In this document: piece after piece, positions 54,281-62,925 of the stretch
How positions within the stretch are numbered: the first letter of the stretch is position 1
Layout of the letters: every line of letters begins with the position of its first letter
Source: Pseudomonadota bacterium
Lineage (GTDB): Bacteria; Myxococcota_A; UBA796; UBA9615
Length of the DNA stretch: 64,000 nt
NCBI GenBank assembly: GCA_024229515.1
Contig: JAAESI010000048.1
Location: forward strand, 124,001-188,000
Direction: 5' to 3'
Notes under the pieces: generated by a model
What the model was told of the DNA's origin: nothing
What the model saw: the letters and a program-made list of their open reading frames with translations, nothing else
The model's database searches: none
Translations under genes and position numbers: made by a program

Positions 54281-56317
54281 CTAGTCGGCGGCCGGCGGCG
54301 TCCAGGGCACGACTTCGTGCTGCTCCAGACCCGAGTCCTCGACGAGCGCGTGGAGCATGCCGTTGACCGTCTGCATGTCCAGCAGCGAGCTCCCCTCGTG
54401 GGCGACTCCGATGACCGGGGAGGTGATGGAGTCGGCGGTCCGGGTGAGGTCGTGCTCGACCCCGTCGCCGTCGGGGATGACGAAGCGCCCCGAGCCGCGG
54501 CCGATGGTCTCCATGACGATGTCGGAGTTGCTGCTGTCGATCCGGTGGTGGCAGCGATCGCAGGGCTGCACCCCGGATGAGGTCGTGTGGGGGGTGAACG
54601 GCGCCAGGCCCATGCCCGGGTCCCCCTCGGCGGTGTGCCGGATCTGGTCCTTCCACACCGTCCGGCCCGGCCCGAGGCCGTCGTCGGTGGGCTCGACGTC
54701 GCACGGTTCGGTGTCCGGATCGCAGGGCGCGATGACCGTGACGAACATCTTCTCCTGAGGCGCCATCGGCGTGATCAGGCCGTCGGAACCGACGCCCAGC
54801 ACGAAGTAGTCCAGCGCCACCCAGCTGCCCACCTCGGACGCCCGGCCGGCGGACACGGTCCCGTCGATGCCGCTGGCGTCCGAGGCGCGGACATCGACGG
54901 TCACGTGGCAACCGAAGCAGGCCGGCATCCACTCGATGTGGCAGGCGTAGCACTCCATCGTCTCGAGGTGAGAGAACCCGGTCGAGAGCACGCCGTGGCC
55001 CTCCACCAGGGCCTCGCTGCCGGACGCCTGGAGCACCGCGAGCTGGCTGACGGGGTGGTCTGCGCCGGTGAGCGCGCCCCGGAGCACGAAGGAGCCGTCC
55101 GGCCCCACCCGCAGCCGCCGCAACGGGTCGCCGCCGGTGGTTCGGAAGAGGCCGTCCTCGCCCGCGACGGGGGACTCCCGGGGGGTGCCGTGGCAGTCCT
55201 CGCACTCGACCCCGACCTGGTACTCATCGGCGCTGTAGAGTCGCCCGTCCCCGTGCACGTCCTTGCCGACGTGGCAGTCGACGCAGCCCAGACCGGCGGT
55301 CTGGTGCACGTCCGGCGGGGTCTCGTCGACGTCGTTGGTCGTGTCCTCGTCCGAGATGAAGCCGCCCGCGGGGAGCCCGTGCAGGGGCTGGGTCGTGGCC
55401 TCCACGTTCGGGGGGTCGCCGATCCGCGCCGCCTCGCGGACGCCCCGGTACATCGTCCCCATCCGGACGTGGCAGGTCTCGCACTGCGCGTCGGGGATCG
55501 CTGACGTCATCCGGTGGCGCACGGGGTGCGCCGGCGCGTCCGGGTCGGCGTTGGGGTCATCCGACTGCGACCGGCCGTCCTCGGCGTAGACGACGTGGCA
55601 CCCGCTGCAGCCTGAGGACCGGTAGTCGCCGGACGCCTCCTCCTGCGGACCGAACGCCCACAGGTGGCACGAGGGGCAGTTCTTGGCGAGGTAGTGGTCG
55701 AGGTGGTCGCCCAGCGACGAGTCCTCCGTCAGCGGCGCCGGATCCAGCGGGTGAAGCTCCTGGACCGTGCCGGGGGCGCCGTCCCAGTCGATGTCGAGGT
55801 AGTCGTGCACCGACCACGCTGCCGCCCCGTCCGCCTGCTGGCCGGCCGAGAACCGCGGGTGGTTCCAGTGGCCGGCGAGGGTGCTCATGATCGACCGGGT
55901 CGACGTCGCCGAGATGTCGGGGTGGCAGCCGGCGAGGGCGCAGGTCTGCTGCGTGACCCGACAGTCCCCGGGGTTGACCCACTGGACGTACCTCGGGTCG
56001 ACGGCGTCGAGCTCGACCGGGGACAGCTGGCGCAGCGCTCGGGCGGACGCCACGCCCGCCGGGCGCGGCACATGCGCCTCCTCCTTGGTGTCCGCGTCGG
56101 AGTCGCCCCCGTGGCAGGTGACGCAGGCCAGGGGCGCATCCGAGGGGTGGATCATCTCGATCCCCCCGGGCACGCCCGCGTCCGTGAGGGGGGCGTGGCA
56201 CCGGTCGCAGCCGGAGCGGCTGTCGGTGGGGGCGTGCTCGCACGCCGCGAGCACGCTCACTGCCGCGAGCAGGAGCGCGAAGAGACCGAGCGGTCGTCCC
56301 TTGGACCAAGCGTGAAT
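54281..56317 (-). CDS. Eleven-heme c-type cytochrome lipoprotein (module 2)
   Basis: About 678 residues with ten CxxCH sites (CDRCH, CVTCH, CPSCH, CSGCH, CETCH, CVDCH, CEDCH, CYACH, CFGCH, CDRCH) and one wider CX4CH site, CALAGCH, at the third position, so eleven hemes in the same order as the cytochrome at 20374-22431. Shared stretches such as TMYRGVREAARIG against GLMYRGIREGGF, and YTDEDSTND against ISDEDTTND, mark them as paralogues. The lipoprotein signal (LGLFALLLAAVSVLAAC) lies upstream of GTG 56260; the only start with a ribosome-binding site (GGAGG, six bases upstream) is ATT at 56315-56317. Role: extracytoplasmic electron transfer. Confidence 0.85.
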   Translation of the reverse strand: MHAWSKGRPLGLFALLLAAVSVLAACEHAPTDSRSGCDRCHAPLTDAGVPGGIEMIHPSDAPLACVTCHGGDSDADTKEEAHVPRPAGVASARALRQLSPVELDAVDPRYVQWVNPGDCRVTQQTCALAGCHPDISATSTRSIMSTLAGHWNHPRFSAGQQADGAAAWSVHDYLDIDWDGAPGTVQELHPLDPAPLTEDSSLGDHLDHYLAKNCPSCHLWAFGPQEEASGDYRSSGCSGCHVVYAEDGRSQSDDPNADPDAPAHPVRHRMTSAIPDAQCETCHVRMGTMYRGVREAARIGDPPNVEATTQPLHGLPAGGFISDEDTTNDVDETPPDVHQTAGLGCVDCHVGKDVHGDGRLYSADEYQVGVECEDCHGTPRESPVAGEDGLFRTTGGDPLRRLRVGPDGSFVLRGALTGADHPVSQLAVLQASGSEALVEGHGVLSTGFSHLETMECYACHIEWMPACFGCHVTVDVRASDASGIDGTVSAGRASEVGSWVALDYFVLGVGSDGLITPMAPQEKMFVTVIAPCDPDTEPCDVEPTDDGLGPGRTVWKDQIRHTAEGDPGMGLAPFTPHTTSSGVQPCDRCHHRIDSSNSDIVMETIGRGSGRFVIPDGDGVEHDLTRTADSITSPVIGVAHEGSSLLDMQTVNGMLHALVEDSGLEQHEVVPWTPPAAD

Positions 56318-56432
56318 CGAGTGCCTCCGATCTGGCGTAGAGCCCTATTTTAGCGCCGCTGCCGTCCGCTCGACGGGCCCGAACTGACTGTTGTCATCGG
56401 CGGGCCCCCCCCGTCCCGGGTCTAGTGACGGG

Positions 56433-57160
56433 ATGATCCGAACCGGCATGCCGACAGGACGCCTCTCCTCTCAGCGAGTCCTCGCCTCCGAGGTGGTGCG
56501 TAAGGCCCTCCGGGGCGCGCTCCGGGACCGACGTCCCGTGACCGCGGTCGCCCGCTCGGTGCTCGCGGAGACCATCTTCCTGGAGATCGCCCTGGCGAAC
56601 TTCGGCCCCTCTTCGATGATCCGCGGCGAGCACGGCTTCTTCCCCCACATCTTCATGCCCGCCTACGACGGCCCCTGGTTCGACGAAGCCGTGCGCCGCA
56701 TCGTGTTGCCCGACCGCGGGCCGAACATCCTCTACTTCTCGATCACCGGGGTCTGCCCCTGCCACTGCGAGTACTGCTTCGCGGGCGCCGGCGGCACCGC
56801 CCGGGACCGCCTGGGCGACGAACCGGTGCTCGAGGTCGCCCGCAAGGTCGCCGCCCTCCGCGTCCCCCTCGTCAACCTCAGCGGGGGCGAGCCGCTCTCC
56901 CGCTACGACCGCCTGCTCGAGGCGGTCCGCCTGCTCAGCGAGGGCAGCGAGGTCCGCATGTTCACCACCGGCATCGGCCTGACTGAGGCCCGCCTCGAAG
57001 CGCTCCGGGCCGCCGGCCTCAAGGGCATGTTCGTCAGCCTCGACACCGACGATCCGGCCGGCTTCGACGCCGCCCGGGGCCGCGACGGCGCCTTCGCGGC
57101 CGCCACCGCCGCCCTCCACCTCGCCAGCGAGGCCGGGATGCTCACGTTCGTGAACTGCGT
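56433..57160 (+). CDS. Radical SAM enzyme, C-terminus lost at a junction
   Basis: About 243 residues from ATG 56433. The radical SAM cluster motif CxxxCxxC is seen in GVCPCHCEYCFAGAGG, followed by NLSGGEPLSRYDRLLEAVRLL and MFTTGIGLTEARLEAL and GMFVSLDTDDPAGFD, so the first strands of the barrel are intact. After LTFVNCVVE (about 57160) the sequence stops resembling the family and is the antisense of the lipoprotein gene that follows. The enzyme therefore lacks the end of its barrel and any auxiliary domain. It has a reasonable N-terminus but no strong ribosome-binding site. Confidence 0.7.
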
Positions 57161-57164
57161 GGTC

Positions 57165-57571
57165 GAAGTAGACGCTGGTCTCCAGGGCGGGGTCGAAGAC
57201 GAGCCAGGTTCCCAGCAGCTGCAGTTCGTCGCCGTGCTCGTCCAGGCCGCGTACGACCGTGATGCTGCCCAGCGGATCGGGGTGCTCCGACGGGTCCTGC
57301 AAGAAGGCCTGGAACGTCACCCGGGGGTTGTCGGGGTCGGTCGGATCGCCGGCGTCGCCCGCCAGCATGCCGCCGGCCTGAGGGACAAGGCGACCATGTA
57401 GCCGCCCTGGGGCCCCTCCACGATGCTCACTTCGTCGCCGTCGCTCAGCTGGCTGTGTTGCGCCTGCCCCTCGCCGATCTCGACCCAGGTGGGCCCGAGA
57501 TCGACGGCGCACCCGAGCAACGGGAGCAGGGCCGTCAGGAGCAAGGCACGGAATTCCACCGATAGGACCAT
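57165..57571 (-). pseudogene. Lipoprotein of the cytochrome module 2, frameshifted and truncated
   Basis: ATG 57571 starts a lipoprotein signal ending LLPLLGC. The sequence WVEIGEGQAQHSQLSDGDEV and GPQGGYMVALSL parallels the lipoprotein at 22436-22933. Near 57385 the frame shifts and continues GGMLAGDAGDPTDPDN, VTFQAFLQDPSEHPDPLGSI and LLGTWLVFDPALETSVYFD, ending about 57165 where the radical SAM fragment begins. In module 1 the cytochrome follows the lipoprotein by four bases; here the last part of the gene and the direct link are missing. Confidence 0.65.
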
Positions 57572-57696
57572 GGCAGACCTGCGCAAACGCGAAATGCGTG
57601 ATCCCGGGTGTCCGGGGATCGCTTCGGACCCCTCAGCAGCCGGGGGGGGCGGCGGGGGTGCCCAAGGTGGTTACAGAACCCAACCCCGGAGCCCCC

Positions 57697-58944
57697 ATGC
57701 AGACGCGCCCCCACCTCTTCCTTCCCCTCCTGCTGACCTCCCTGCTGGCATCCGCCTGCGGCCCCGAGGCCCCCGGCACGGAGCTGCGCTCAGACGCCGA
57801 GCGCGTCGATCCCGACACCCTGCTGACGGAGGCCGACAAGGAGCTGTTCGTCGACGGGAACACGGCGTTCGGCCTCGAGCTGTACCAGGCCGTCTCCCAG
57901 GGCGAGGACAACGTGTTCTTGTCGCCCCACAGCGTCTCCAGCGCCCTGGCGATGTCCTACGCCGGCGCCCGCACCGAGACCGAGGAGGCGATGCGCGAGG
58001 TCATGCACTACGACCTCGAAGGCGAAGCCACCCACGCCGGCTTCAACCGGCTCGATCGCGAGCTCGACTCCGCCGAGGAGATGACGCTGGACGTGCTCAA
58101 CAAGCTCTGGGCCCGCCCCGACGTCGAGATCGAGGAGTCGTGGCTGGACGTGCTGGCCCGGCACTACGACGCCGGCGTGCAGCTGCTCGAGCTGGTCGGA
58201 GCCGAGGACGAGATCAACGAGTGGGTCTCCGAGGCCACCGCGGGCCGCATCCCCGACCTGCTCGCGCCGGGCTCCCTGGGCTCCAACGCCAAGCTCGTCC
58301 TGCCCAACGCGGTCTACCTCAAGGGCGGCTGGGCCACGACGTTCGAGGCCTCGTCCACGCAGGACGAGGCCTTCACGCTGCTGTCGGGCGATGCGGCGAC
58401 GGTGCCGATGATGCGCGGCCTGCGCGAGGACGGCTCCTACGCCGCCGGTGACGGCTGGGAGGCGGCTGAGCTTCGCCTCCCGGGCGACGAGGCGCGCCTG
58501 CTGTTCGTCGTGCCCGAAGAGGGCCGCTTCGCGGACATCGACGCCGGCTTCGACGCCGCCTTCCTGGCGTCCGTGGACGAGGCCCTGCAGAACGACACCA
58601 CCGCCGGCGTGCAGGTCGCGATGCCGCGGTTCCAGATCGAGAGCGGCGCCCCCGTCGGCGCCGCGCTGAAGTCGATGGGCATGGAGATCGCGTTCGAGCC
58701 CGAGGCCGACTTCTCCGGCATCACGCCGGAGGAGCTCTGGATCCACGACGTCGTGCACAAGACCTTCCTCGCGGTGGACGAAGAGGGCGTCGAAGCGGCC
58801 GGCGCCACCGCCGTGATCATGGGCGACGACGACGACGCCGCCGAGATCGCGTCGATCCGGATCGACCGCCCCTTCCACGTCGCCATCCGCCACGTCGAGA
58901 CCGACGCGCTGCTCTTCTTCGGCCGCGTCACCGACCCGTCCTGA
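57697..58944 (+). CDS. Serpin family lipoprotein
   Basis: A 415-residue serine/cysteine protease inhibitor. The signal ends LLASAC, so it is lipid-anchored. The serpin fold is marked by NVFLSPHSVSSALAMSYAGA, LVLPNAVYLKGGWATTF and the end RPFHVAIRHVETDALLFFGRV. The reactive loop (KTFLAVDEEGVEAAGATAVIMG) has the small-residue hinge typical of inhibitory serpins, then an unusual acidic stretch (GDDDDAAEIASI) at the loop C-terminal side. It could protect the cell from its own or foreign proteases. Confidence 0.85.
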   Translation: MQTRPHLFLPLLLTSLLASACGPEAPGTELRSDAERVDPDTLLTEADKELFVDGNTAFGLELYQAVSQGEDNVFLSPHSVSSALAMSYAGARTETEEAMREVMHYDLEGEATHAGFNRLDRELDSAEEMTLDVLNKLWARPDVEIEESWLDVLARHYDAGVQLLELVGAEDEINEWVSEATAGRIPDLLAPGSLGSNAKLVLPNAVYLKGGWATTFEASSTQDEAFTLLSGDAATVPMMRGLREDGSYAAGDGWEAAELRLPGDEARLLFVVPEEGRFADIDAGFDAAFLASVDEALQNDTTAGVQVAMPRFQIESGAPVGAALKSMGMEIAFEPEADFSGITPEELWIHDVVHKTFLAVDEEGVEAAGATAVIMGDDDDAAEIASIRIDRPFHVAIRHVETDALLFFGRVTDPS

Positions 58945-59028
58945 GCCCGGAAGCCGTCAGTTTCGGGCACTCCGTGGCGGCGGCGCAAAGGGGATCGCGG
59001 TGCGCGAAGCCCCTGCTACGATTCCCCC

Positions 59029-60618
59029 GTGTCCTCTTCCACCCTCGATCTGACCGGCTCCTCGGTGCTCCTGGCGGCCCTCGTCGCGCTGGGCGCGAGC
59101 GGCTGCGTGGAGGGTGGGTTGGGCCCGCCGGCCGTCATCGGCAGCGCAGGACACACCTCACTGGGCGCGGCGCCGCACTGGCTCGCCTCCGAGGACGTGC
59201 GCTCCGAGTCGGTCTCCCTCGGCGACTGGAACGACGACGGCATCCCCGATCTGGCCTTCGCCACGGCGGTCTGGCCGTCCCCCGAGGGGGCCGCCAACCA
59301 CGTCTACAACGGGCTCGGCGACGGCACCTTCGAGCTGGCCTGGACCTCCGAGGAGGAGGAGCACTCGCTCGGCGTCGCCTGGGCCGACGTCGACGGGGAC
59401 GGCGACCTCGACCTCGCCGTCGCCAACGATCGGCAGCACAACCGGCTCTACGACAACGTCGGCGGCGACCTCGTCCCGATCTGGGAGAGCGTCGAGGACG
59501 ACCGCAGCTTCGGCCTCGACTGGGCCGACTTCGATCTGGACGGCGACCTCGACCTCGCCGTGGCCACCATCGGCGGCCCCAACTACCTGTACGAGAACGA
59601 CGAGGGCCAGCTCACCGAGTCGCCCTACTGGACCTCCCCCGAGGTCGACGAGACCTCCGCCATCGCCTGGGGCGATATGGACGCCGATGGCGACCCCGAC
59701 CTGGCGTGCGCCAACGACCCCTACCGCCAGAACCGCGTCTACCGGAACAACGGCGGTGTGCTCGAGTCGACCTGGGTCAGCATCCCCGAGAACACCAGCG
59801 TCGGCGTGGCGTGGGGCGACGTGGACGGGGACGGCGTGCCGGAGCTCGCCTTCGCCAACGAGTGGGACGGCTTCACCGTCTACGACAACTTCAACGGCGA
59901 CCTCGAGGACGGCCCCTTCTTCCAGCAGGACGGCACCGACGACAACGACGTCGACAACGACGCCATCGCGTTCGGTGACTTCGACGACGACAACCTCCTG
60001 GACCTCGTGCTCGTCGGCCAGCAGCGGGACCGCATCTGGCGCAACGACGGCGTGCGCGGCTTCGAGACCTGGTGGCGGTCGCCCTTCTCCCTGGACGCCG
60101 CCGCGGGGGTCGCGGTCGCCGACTTCGACGAGGACGGCGACATCGAGATCGTGGTCGCCATGGTCTCCGGCCCGGACGCGGTCTTCGACAACCTCGGGCC
60201 CGCCCCCCAGGAGTACGTCGACGGCGACGGCGACGGCGTCTTCTTCCCCGAAGACTGCGACGACACGGATCCCACGATCGGAGACGGCCCGGAGGTCTGC
60301 AACGGGCTGGACGACGACTGCAACGGGATCATCCCCGTGGACGAGCGCGACGTGGACGACGACGGCTACATGGCGTGCGAGGGCGACTGCGACGACGAGG
60401 ACCCGGAGATCGGCCCGGATCACCCCGACTGCGCCTCGGTGGACGACGACGACGACAGCGCCGCCGACGACGACGACGATGACGATGACGACGATGATGA
60501 CGACGCTTGCGCCTGCGCCCACGGCGCTCCGCCGCCGACGGCCGGTGCTGCGCTGATCCTGTTGGGTGCCGCCGGGGTCCGGCGCCGTCGCCGGCCCGCC
60601 GTCCGCGTTACTGGTTGA
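59029..60618 (+). CDS. FG-GAP propeller protein with MopE motif and sorting tail
   Basis: A 529-residue exported protein from GTG 59029; the signal ends GASGC. Blades repeat calcium loops (LGDWNDDGIPDLAF, WADVDGDGDLDLAVAND, WADFDLDGDLDLAVAT, WGDMDADGDPDLACAND, WGDVDGDGVPELAFAN, FGDFDDDNLLDLVLVG). Near residue 410 a MopE motif (CDDTDPTIGDGPEVCNG, LDDDCNG) is followed by an Asp-rich linker, then ACACAHGA, a hydrophobic helix and VRRRRRP: a MYXO-CTERM-like tail. Its stop overlaps the convergent gene by 11 bases. Confidence 0.82.
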   Translation: MSSSTLDLTGSSVLLAALVALGASGCVEGGLGPPAVIGSAGHTSLGAAPHWLASEDVRSESVSLGDWNDDGIPDLAFATAVWPSPEGAANHVYNGLGDGTFELAWTSEEEEHSLGVAWADVDGDGDLDLAVANDRQHNRLYDNVGGDLVPIWESVEDDRSFGLDWADFDLDGDLDLAVATIGGPNYLYENDEGQLTESPYWTSPEVDETSAIAWGDMDADGDPDLACANDPYRQNRVYRNNGGVLESTWVSIPENTSVGVAWGDVDGDGVPELAFANEWDGFTVYDNFNGDLEDGPFFQQDGTDDNDVDNDAIAFGDFDDDNLLDLVLVGQQRDRIWRNDGVRGFETWWRSPFSLDAAAGVAVADFDEDGDIEIVVAMVSGPDAVFDNLGPAPQEYVDGDGDGVFFPEDCDDTDPTIGDGPEVCNGLDDDCNGIIPVDERDVDDDGYMACEGDCDDEDPEIGPDHPDCASVDDDDDSAADDDDDDDDDDDDDACACAHGAPPPTAGAALILLGAAGVRRRRRPAVRVTG

Positions 60619-61262
60619 TCACCCCGCCGTAGCACTCGAACGCCGTCTCCAGCGGTGACGCCATGCCGAACGTCGAGCACATCTCCTCGGGGTAATCGAG
60701 GATGTGGTCGGTGGTGTTGTTCCAGGTGCACGTGGTCGTGAACCAGTCGCCGGGCTGCACGACGATCTCGCCGGGGGCGAAGTAGGTCACCACGGGGTCC
60801 AGCCGCCAGTCCGGGTCCCACGTGTCGTGTGTCAGCACCCGCTCGACGGTGCCGTCCTTGCGGTGCAGATCAACCGTGTAGGCCCAGCCCCACTGGTGCA
60901 TGTGCGGGCCGATCGACAGGATCGACATCTCGGACTGCCCCGCGCACGTGTTCTCGCGCGAGGTGATCTCCCCCGGTGGCAGCTCGAGGGTCTGCGCGTG
61001 GTGGGTCCAGGCGCCGCCCCACTCCTCGACCTCCTCCTCGGGGGTCGTCCGGAGCTGGAAGGTCACGCTCGTGACGATGTCTTCGTCGGTCGGGTTGATG
61101 TAGTGCGCATCCACCACCATCCACCGCTGGCCCTCGGCCATCTTGACGGCCATGCCTTCGGGCAGCTCCAGCCAGAGCCGGCCTCCCTCGTCGATGTCCT
61201 TGCCGTCGTCATCGTCGTCGTCGACGTCCTCGTGGTCGAAGAAGTCGGGGGTGTACCCCTCG
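60608..61262 (-). CDS. Copper type II monooxygenase C-terminal half, 5' end missing
   Basis: About 210 residues of a secreted monooxygenase: WMVVDAHYINPTDEDI, TLELPPGEITSRENTC, ILSIGPHMHQWGWAYTV (MHxW-type copper-binding His pair) and YPEEMCSTFGM match the C-terminal domain of ascorbate-dependent (PHM/DBH-like) copper enzymes found in deltaproteobacterial lipoproteins. The N-terminal copper domain and signal peptide are absent. Upstream of about 61262 the frame reads low-complexity sequence that on the other strand is a lipoprotein signal. The gene is cut by an inverted junction. Confidence 0.65.
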
Positions 61263-61264
61263 GC

Positions 61265-61350
61265 TTTGGTGCTCCTCCTTCTGCTGCCGGCGTGCACCTC
61301 CACGGGAGGTCCAGCGCCCGACGAGGAGGAGCCCCGCGTCGATGACCCGG
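61265..61350 (+). pseudogene. Orphan lipoprotein-signal fragment
   Basis: On the plus strand the frame reads ALVLLLLLPACTSTGGPAP then DEEEPRVDDPVEGRP. This is a lipoprotein signal with lipobox (LLPAC) and the start of a linker, without a start codon or a following domain. It abuts the 5' end of the monooxygenase fragment head to head. Enzymes of that family are lipoproteins, so this may be the missing signal peptide in inverted orientation. Confidence 0.45.
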
Positions 61351-61430
61351 TGGAAGGGCGGCCGATGCCATTGGGGTTCCCCCGGGTTTTCCTGATAGAA
61401 TCGATGGTGGCTCGATTGTGGAGGTTGACG

Positions 61431-62072
61431 ATGCGGTTGTGGATCCTGGTTACGCTGGCGGCGCTCGTAATGGTTCTTGGCCTGTGGGCCTGCACGGTTC
61501 AGGTGTGCAGCCCTGGCTCGACGCAGACGTGCGCGTGCCCTGAGGGCGTCGAGGGAGCTCAGACCTGCGCCGACGACGGCGCGCGGTGGGGCGACTGCGA
61601 CTGCGGCGCAGGCGACGACGACGACGCCACCGACGACGACGACGGAACCGACGACGACGACGGCACCGACGACGACGACGGCACCGACGATGACGACGCC
61701 ACCGACGACGACGACTCCGGCGAGCACACGCTCGACGATGACGACACCGCCCCCGATGACGACGACATCGCCCCCCCCGATGACGACGACAGCGCCGGCT
61801 TCGATGACGACGACATCGGCCCCGACGACGACGACTCCGCGGTGGGCGACGACGACGACTCCGCCGGCGGCGGGTTCAACCCGGTGCCGTGCCCCGGCGG
61901 CCAGTCGGACTGCGATGCGCCCGGAGGCTGCTCCATGCCCCTGGGCTGCTCCTGCACCACCACCCCCGGCGGCGACCTCTGCATCCCCAACTGCAACGTC
62001 GACGGAGACTGCCCGATCGACCCCTTCACCGGCCTTCAGTTCAACTGCAACGGGGGAATCTGCACTCCCTGA
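61431..62072 (+). CDS. Asp-rich lipoprotein with CSPG Cys module
   Basis: A 213-residue lipoprotein with GGAGG seven bases before ATG 61431. The signal ends LGLWAC. A Cys module CSPGSTQTCACPEG, GAQTCADDG, WGDCDC follows (six Cys, likely three disulfides), then about 90 residues dominated by DDDD blocks (DDDDGT and DDDDAT units of 18 bases), then a Cys-rich C-terminus (CPGGQSDCDAPGGC, CIPNCNVDGDCPID). The same Cys module and linker recur in the gene at 62926. Function unknown; the spacer suggests a surface-exposed or calcium-binding protein. Confidence 0.7.
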   Translation: MRLWILVTLAALVMVLGLWACTVQVCSPGSTQTCACPEGVEGAQTCADDGARWGDCDCGAGDDDDATDDDDGTDDDDGTDDDDGTDDDDATDDDDSGEHTLDDDDTAPDDDDIAPPDDDDSAGFDDDDIGPDDDDSAVGDDDDSAGGGFNPVPCPGGQSDCDAPGGCSMPLGCSCTTTPGGDLCIPNCNVDGDCPIDPFTGLQFNCNGGICTP

Positions 62073-62084
62073 CGCCCTGACGGG

Positions 62085-62852
62085 TCAGTCGGCCGCCGCG
62101 CAGAGGAAATTGGCGTGGGTGTACGTGTCGGCGAACACCGGGAGCTCCGACGGGCCGGTGCAGACCGCGCCGTCGGGGGGGACGACTTCGATCGTCGCCA
62201 TCCCCGGCTCCACGAGGAAGAACCAGATCTCCGCCGATGACGAGCCGATCGGCACGGTGTGCCCCTCGTCGTGCGCATCGGTCGTGTCCAGGATCCAGGC
62301 GCTGTCGTAGGGCAGGTCGATCGCCGCCGAGGCGCCGCCCGAGAAGGCGCTGGCGGCGCTGTCCTCCCCCGTGAAGAGGTGCACCAGCAGCGCCCCGTAG
62401 GCGGGGTCGTACTCGGCGCCGAAGTCCTCCGGCCGGAAGATGTACTCCGACAAGCGGGAGTACAGGGCGACCTCGATGCCGTTGTCCAGGTCCTCGCCCG
62501 CGATCCCGACGATCACCGGGATGAAGTCGTCGAACAGCACCGAGATGATCGGGCGGTCCGCCCGGATCAGGTCCAGCTCGAAGCTCTCGTTCCGGCCGGT
62601 GTAGACGGGCTCCTCGCCGCAGGGCCACTCCAGCACTTCCGCCCCGGTCGTGGAGATGGGGTGGTGGCCCAGGTCCCCCACGTCCCCGGTGACGGTGGCG
62701 CCATGCCCGGACTCACAGTCGGGGGGGAGCGTCGGCTCGGGGGTCGGGGTCTCCGGCTCGGGCGCATCCCGCAGCGTGATGTCTCCGCAACCGGTGGTGG
62801 CGGCGGCGGCGGCGAGCGCGAGGAGGCAGCTGCGAAAGGAGGAGCCGGGCAT
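62085..62852 (-). CDS. Lipoprotein related to its divergent neighbour
   Basis: A 255-residue lipoprotein (signal ending ATTGC). After a Pro/Glu linker (PEPETPTPEPTLPPD) comes a beta-rich domain. Its end (VEPGMATIEVVPPDGAVCTGP and ANFLCAAAD) parallels the end of the divergent gene at 62926 (VEPGTATVTVTPPDNAENGC, LVIFLCG), so the two share a C-terminal domain. They are separated by 73 bases that must hold both promoters. No named family. Confidence 0.65.
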   Translation of the reverse strand: MPGSSFRSCLLALAAAAATTGCGDITLRDAPEPETPTPEPTLPPDCESGHGATVTGDVGDLGHHPISTTGAEVLEWPCGEEPVYTGRNESFELDLIRADRPIISVLFDDFIPVIVGIAGEDLDNGIEVALYSRLSEYIFRPEDFGAEYDPAYGALLVHLFTGEDSAASAFSGGASAAIDLPYDSAWILDTTDAHDEGHTVPIGSSSAEIWFFLVEPGMATIEVVPPDGAVCTGPSELPVFADTYTHANFLCAAAD

Positions 62853-62925
62853 CGGGGGGAGTATCGGGTCCAGGGCGGCCACGGGCAAGACGCAAACTGT
62901 GCCCGTCTGGGGGTATCCTGTCGGC

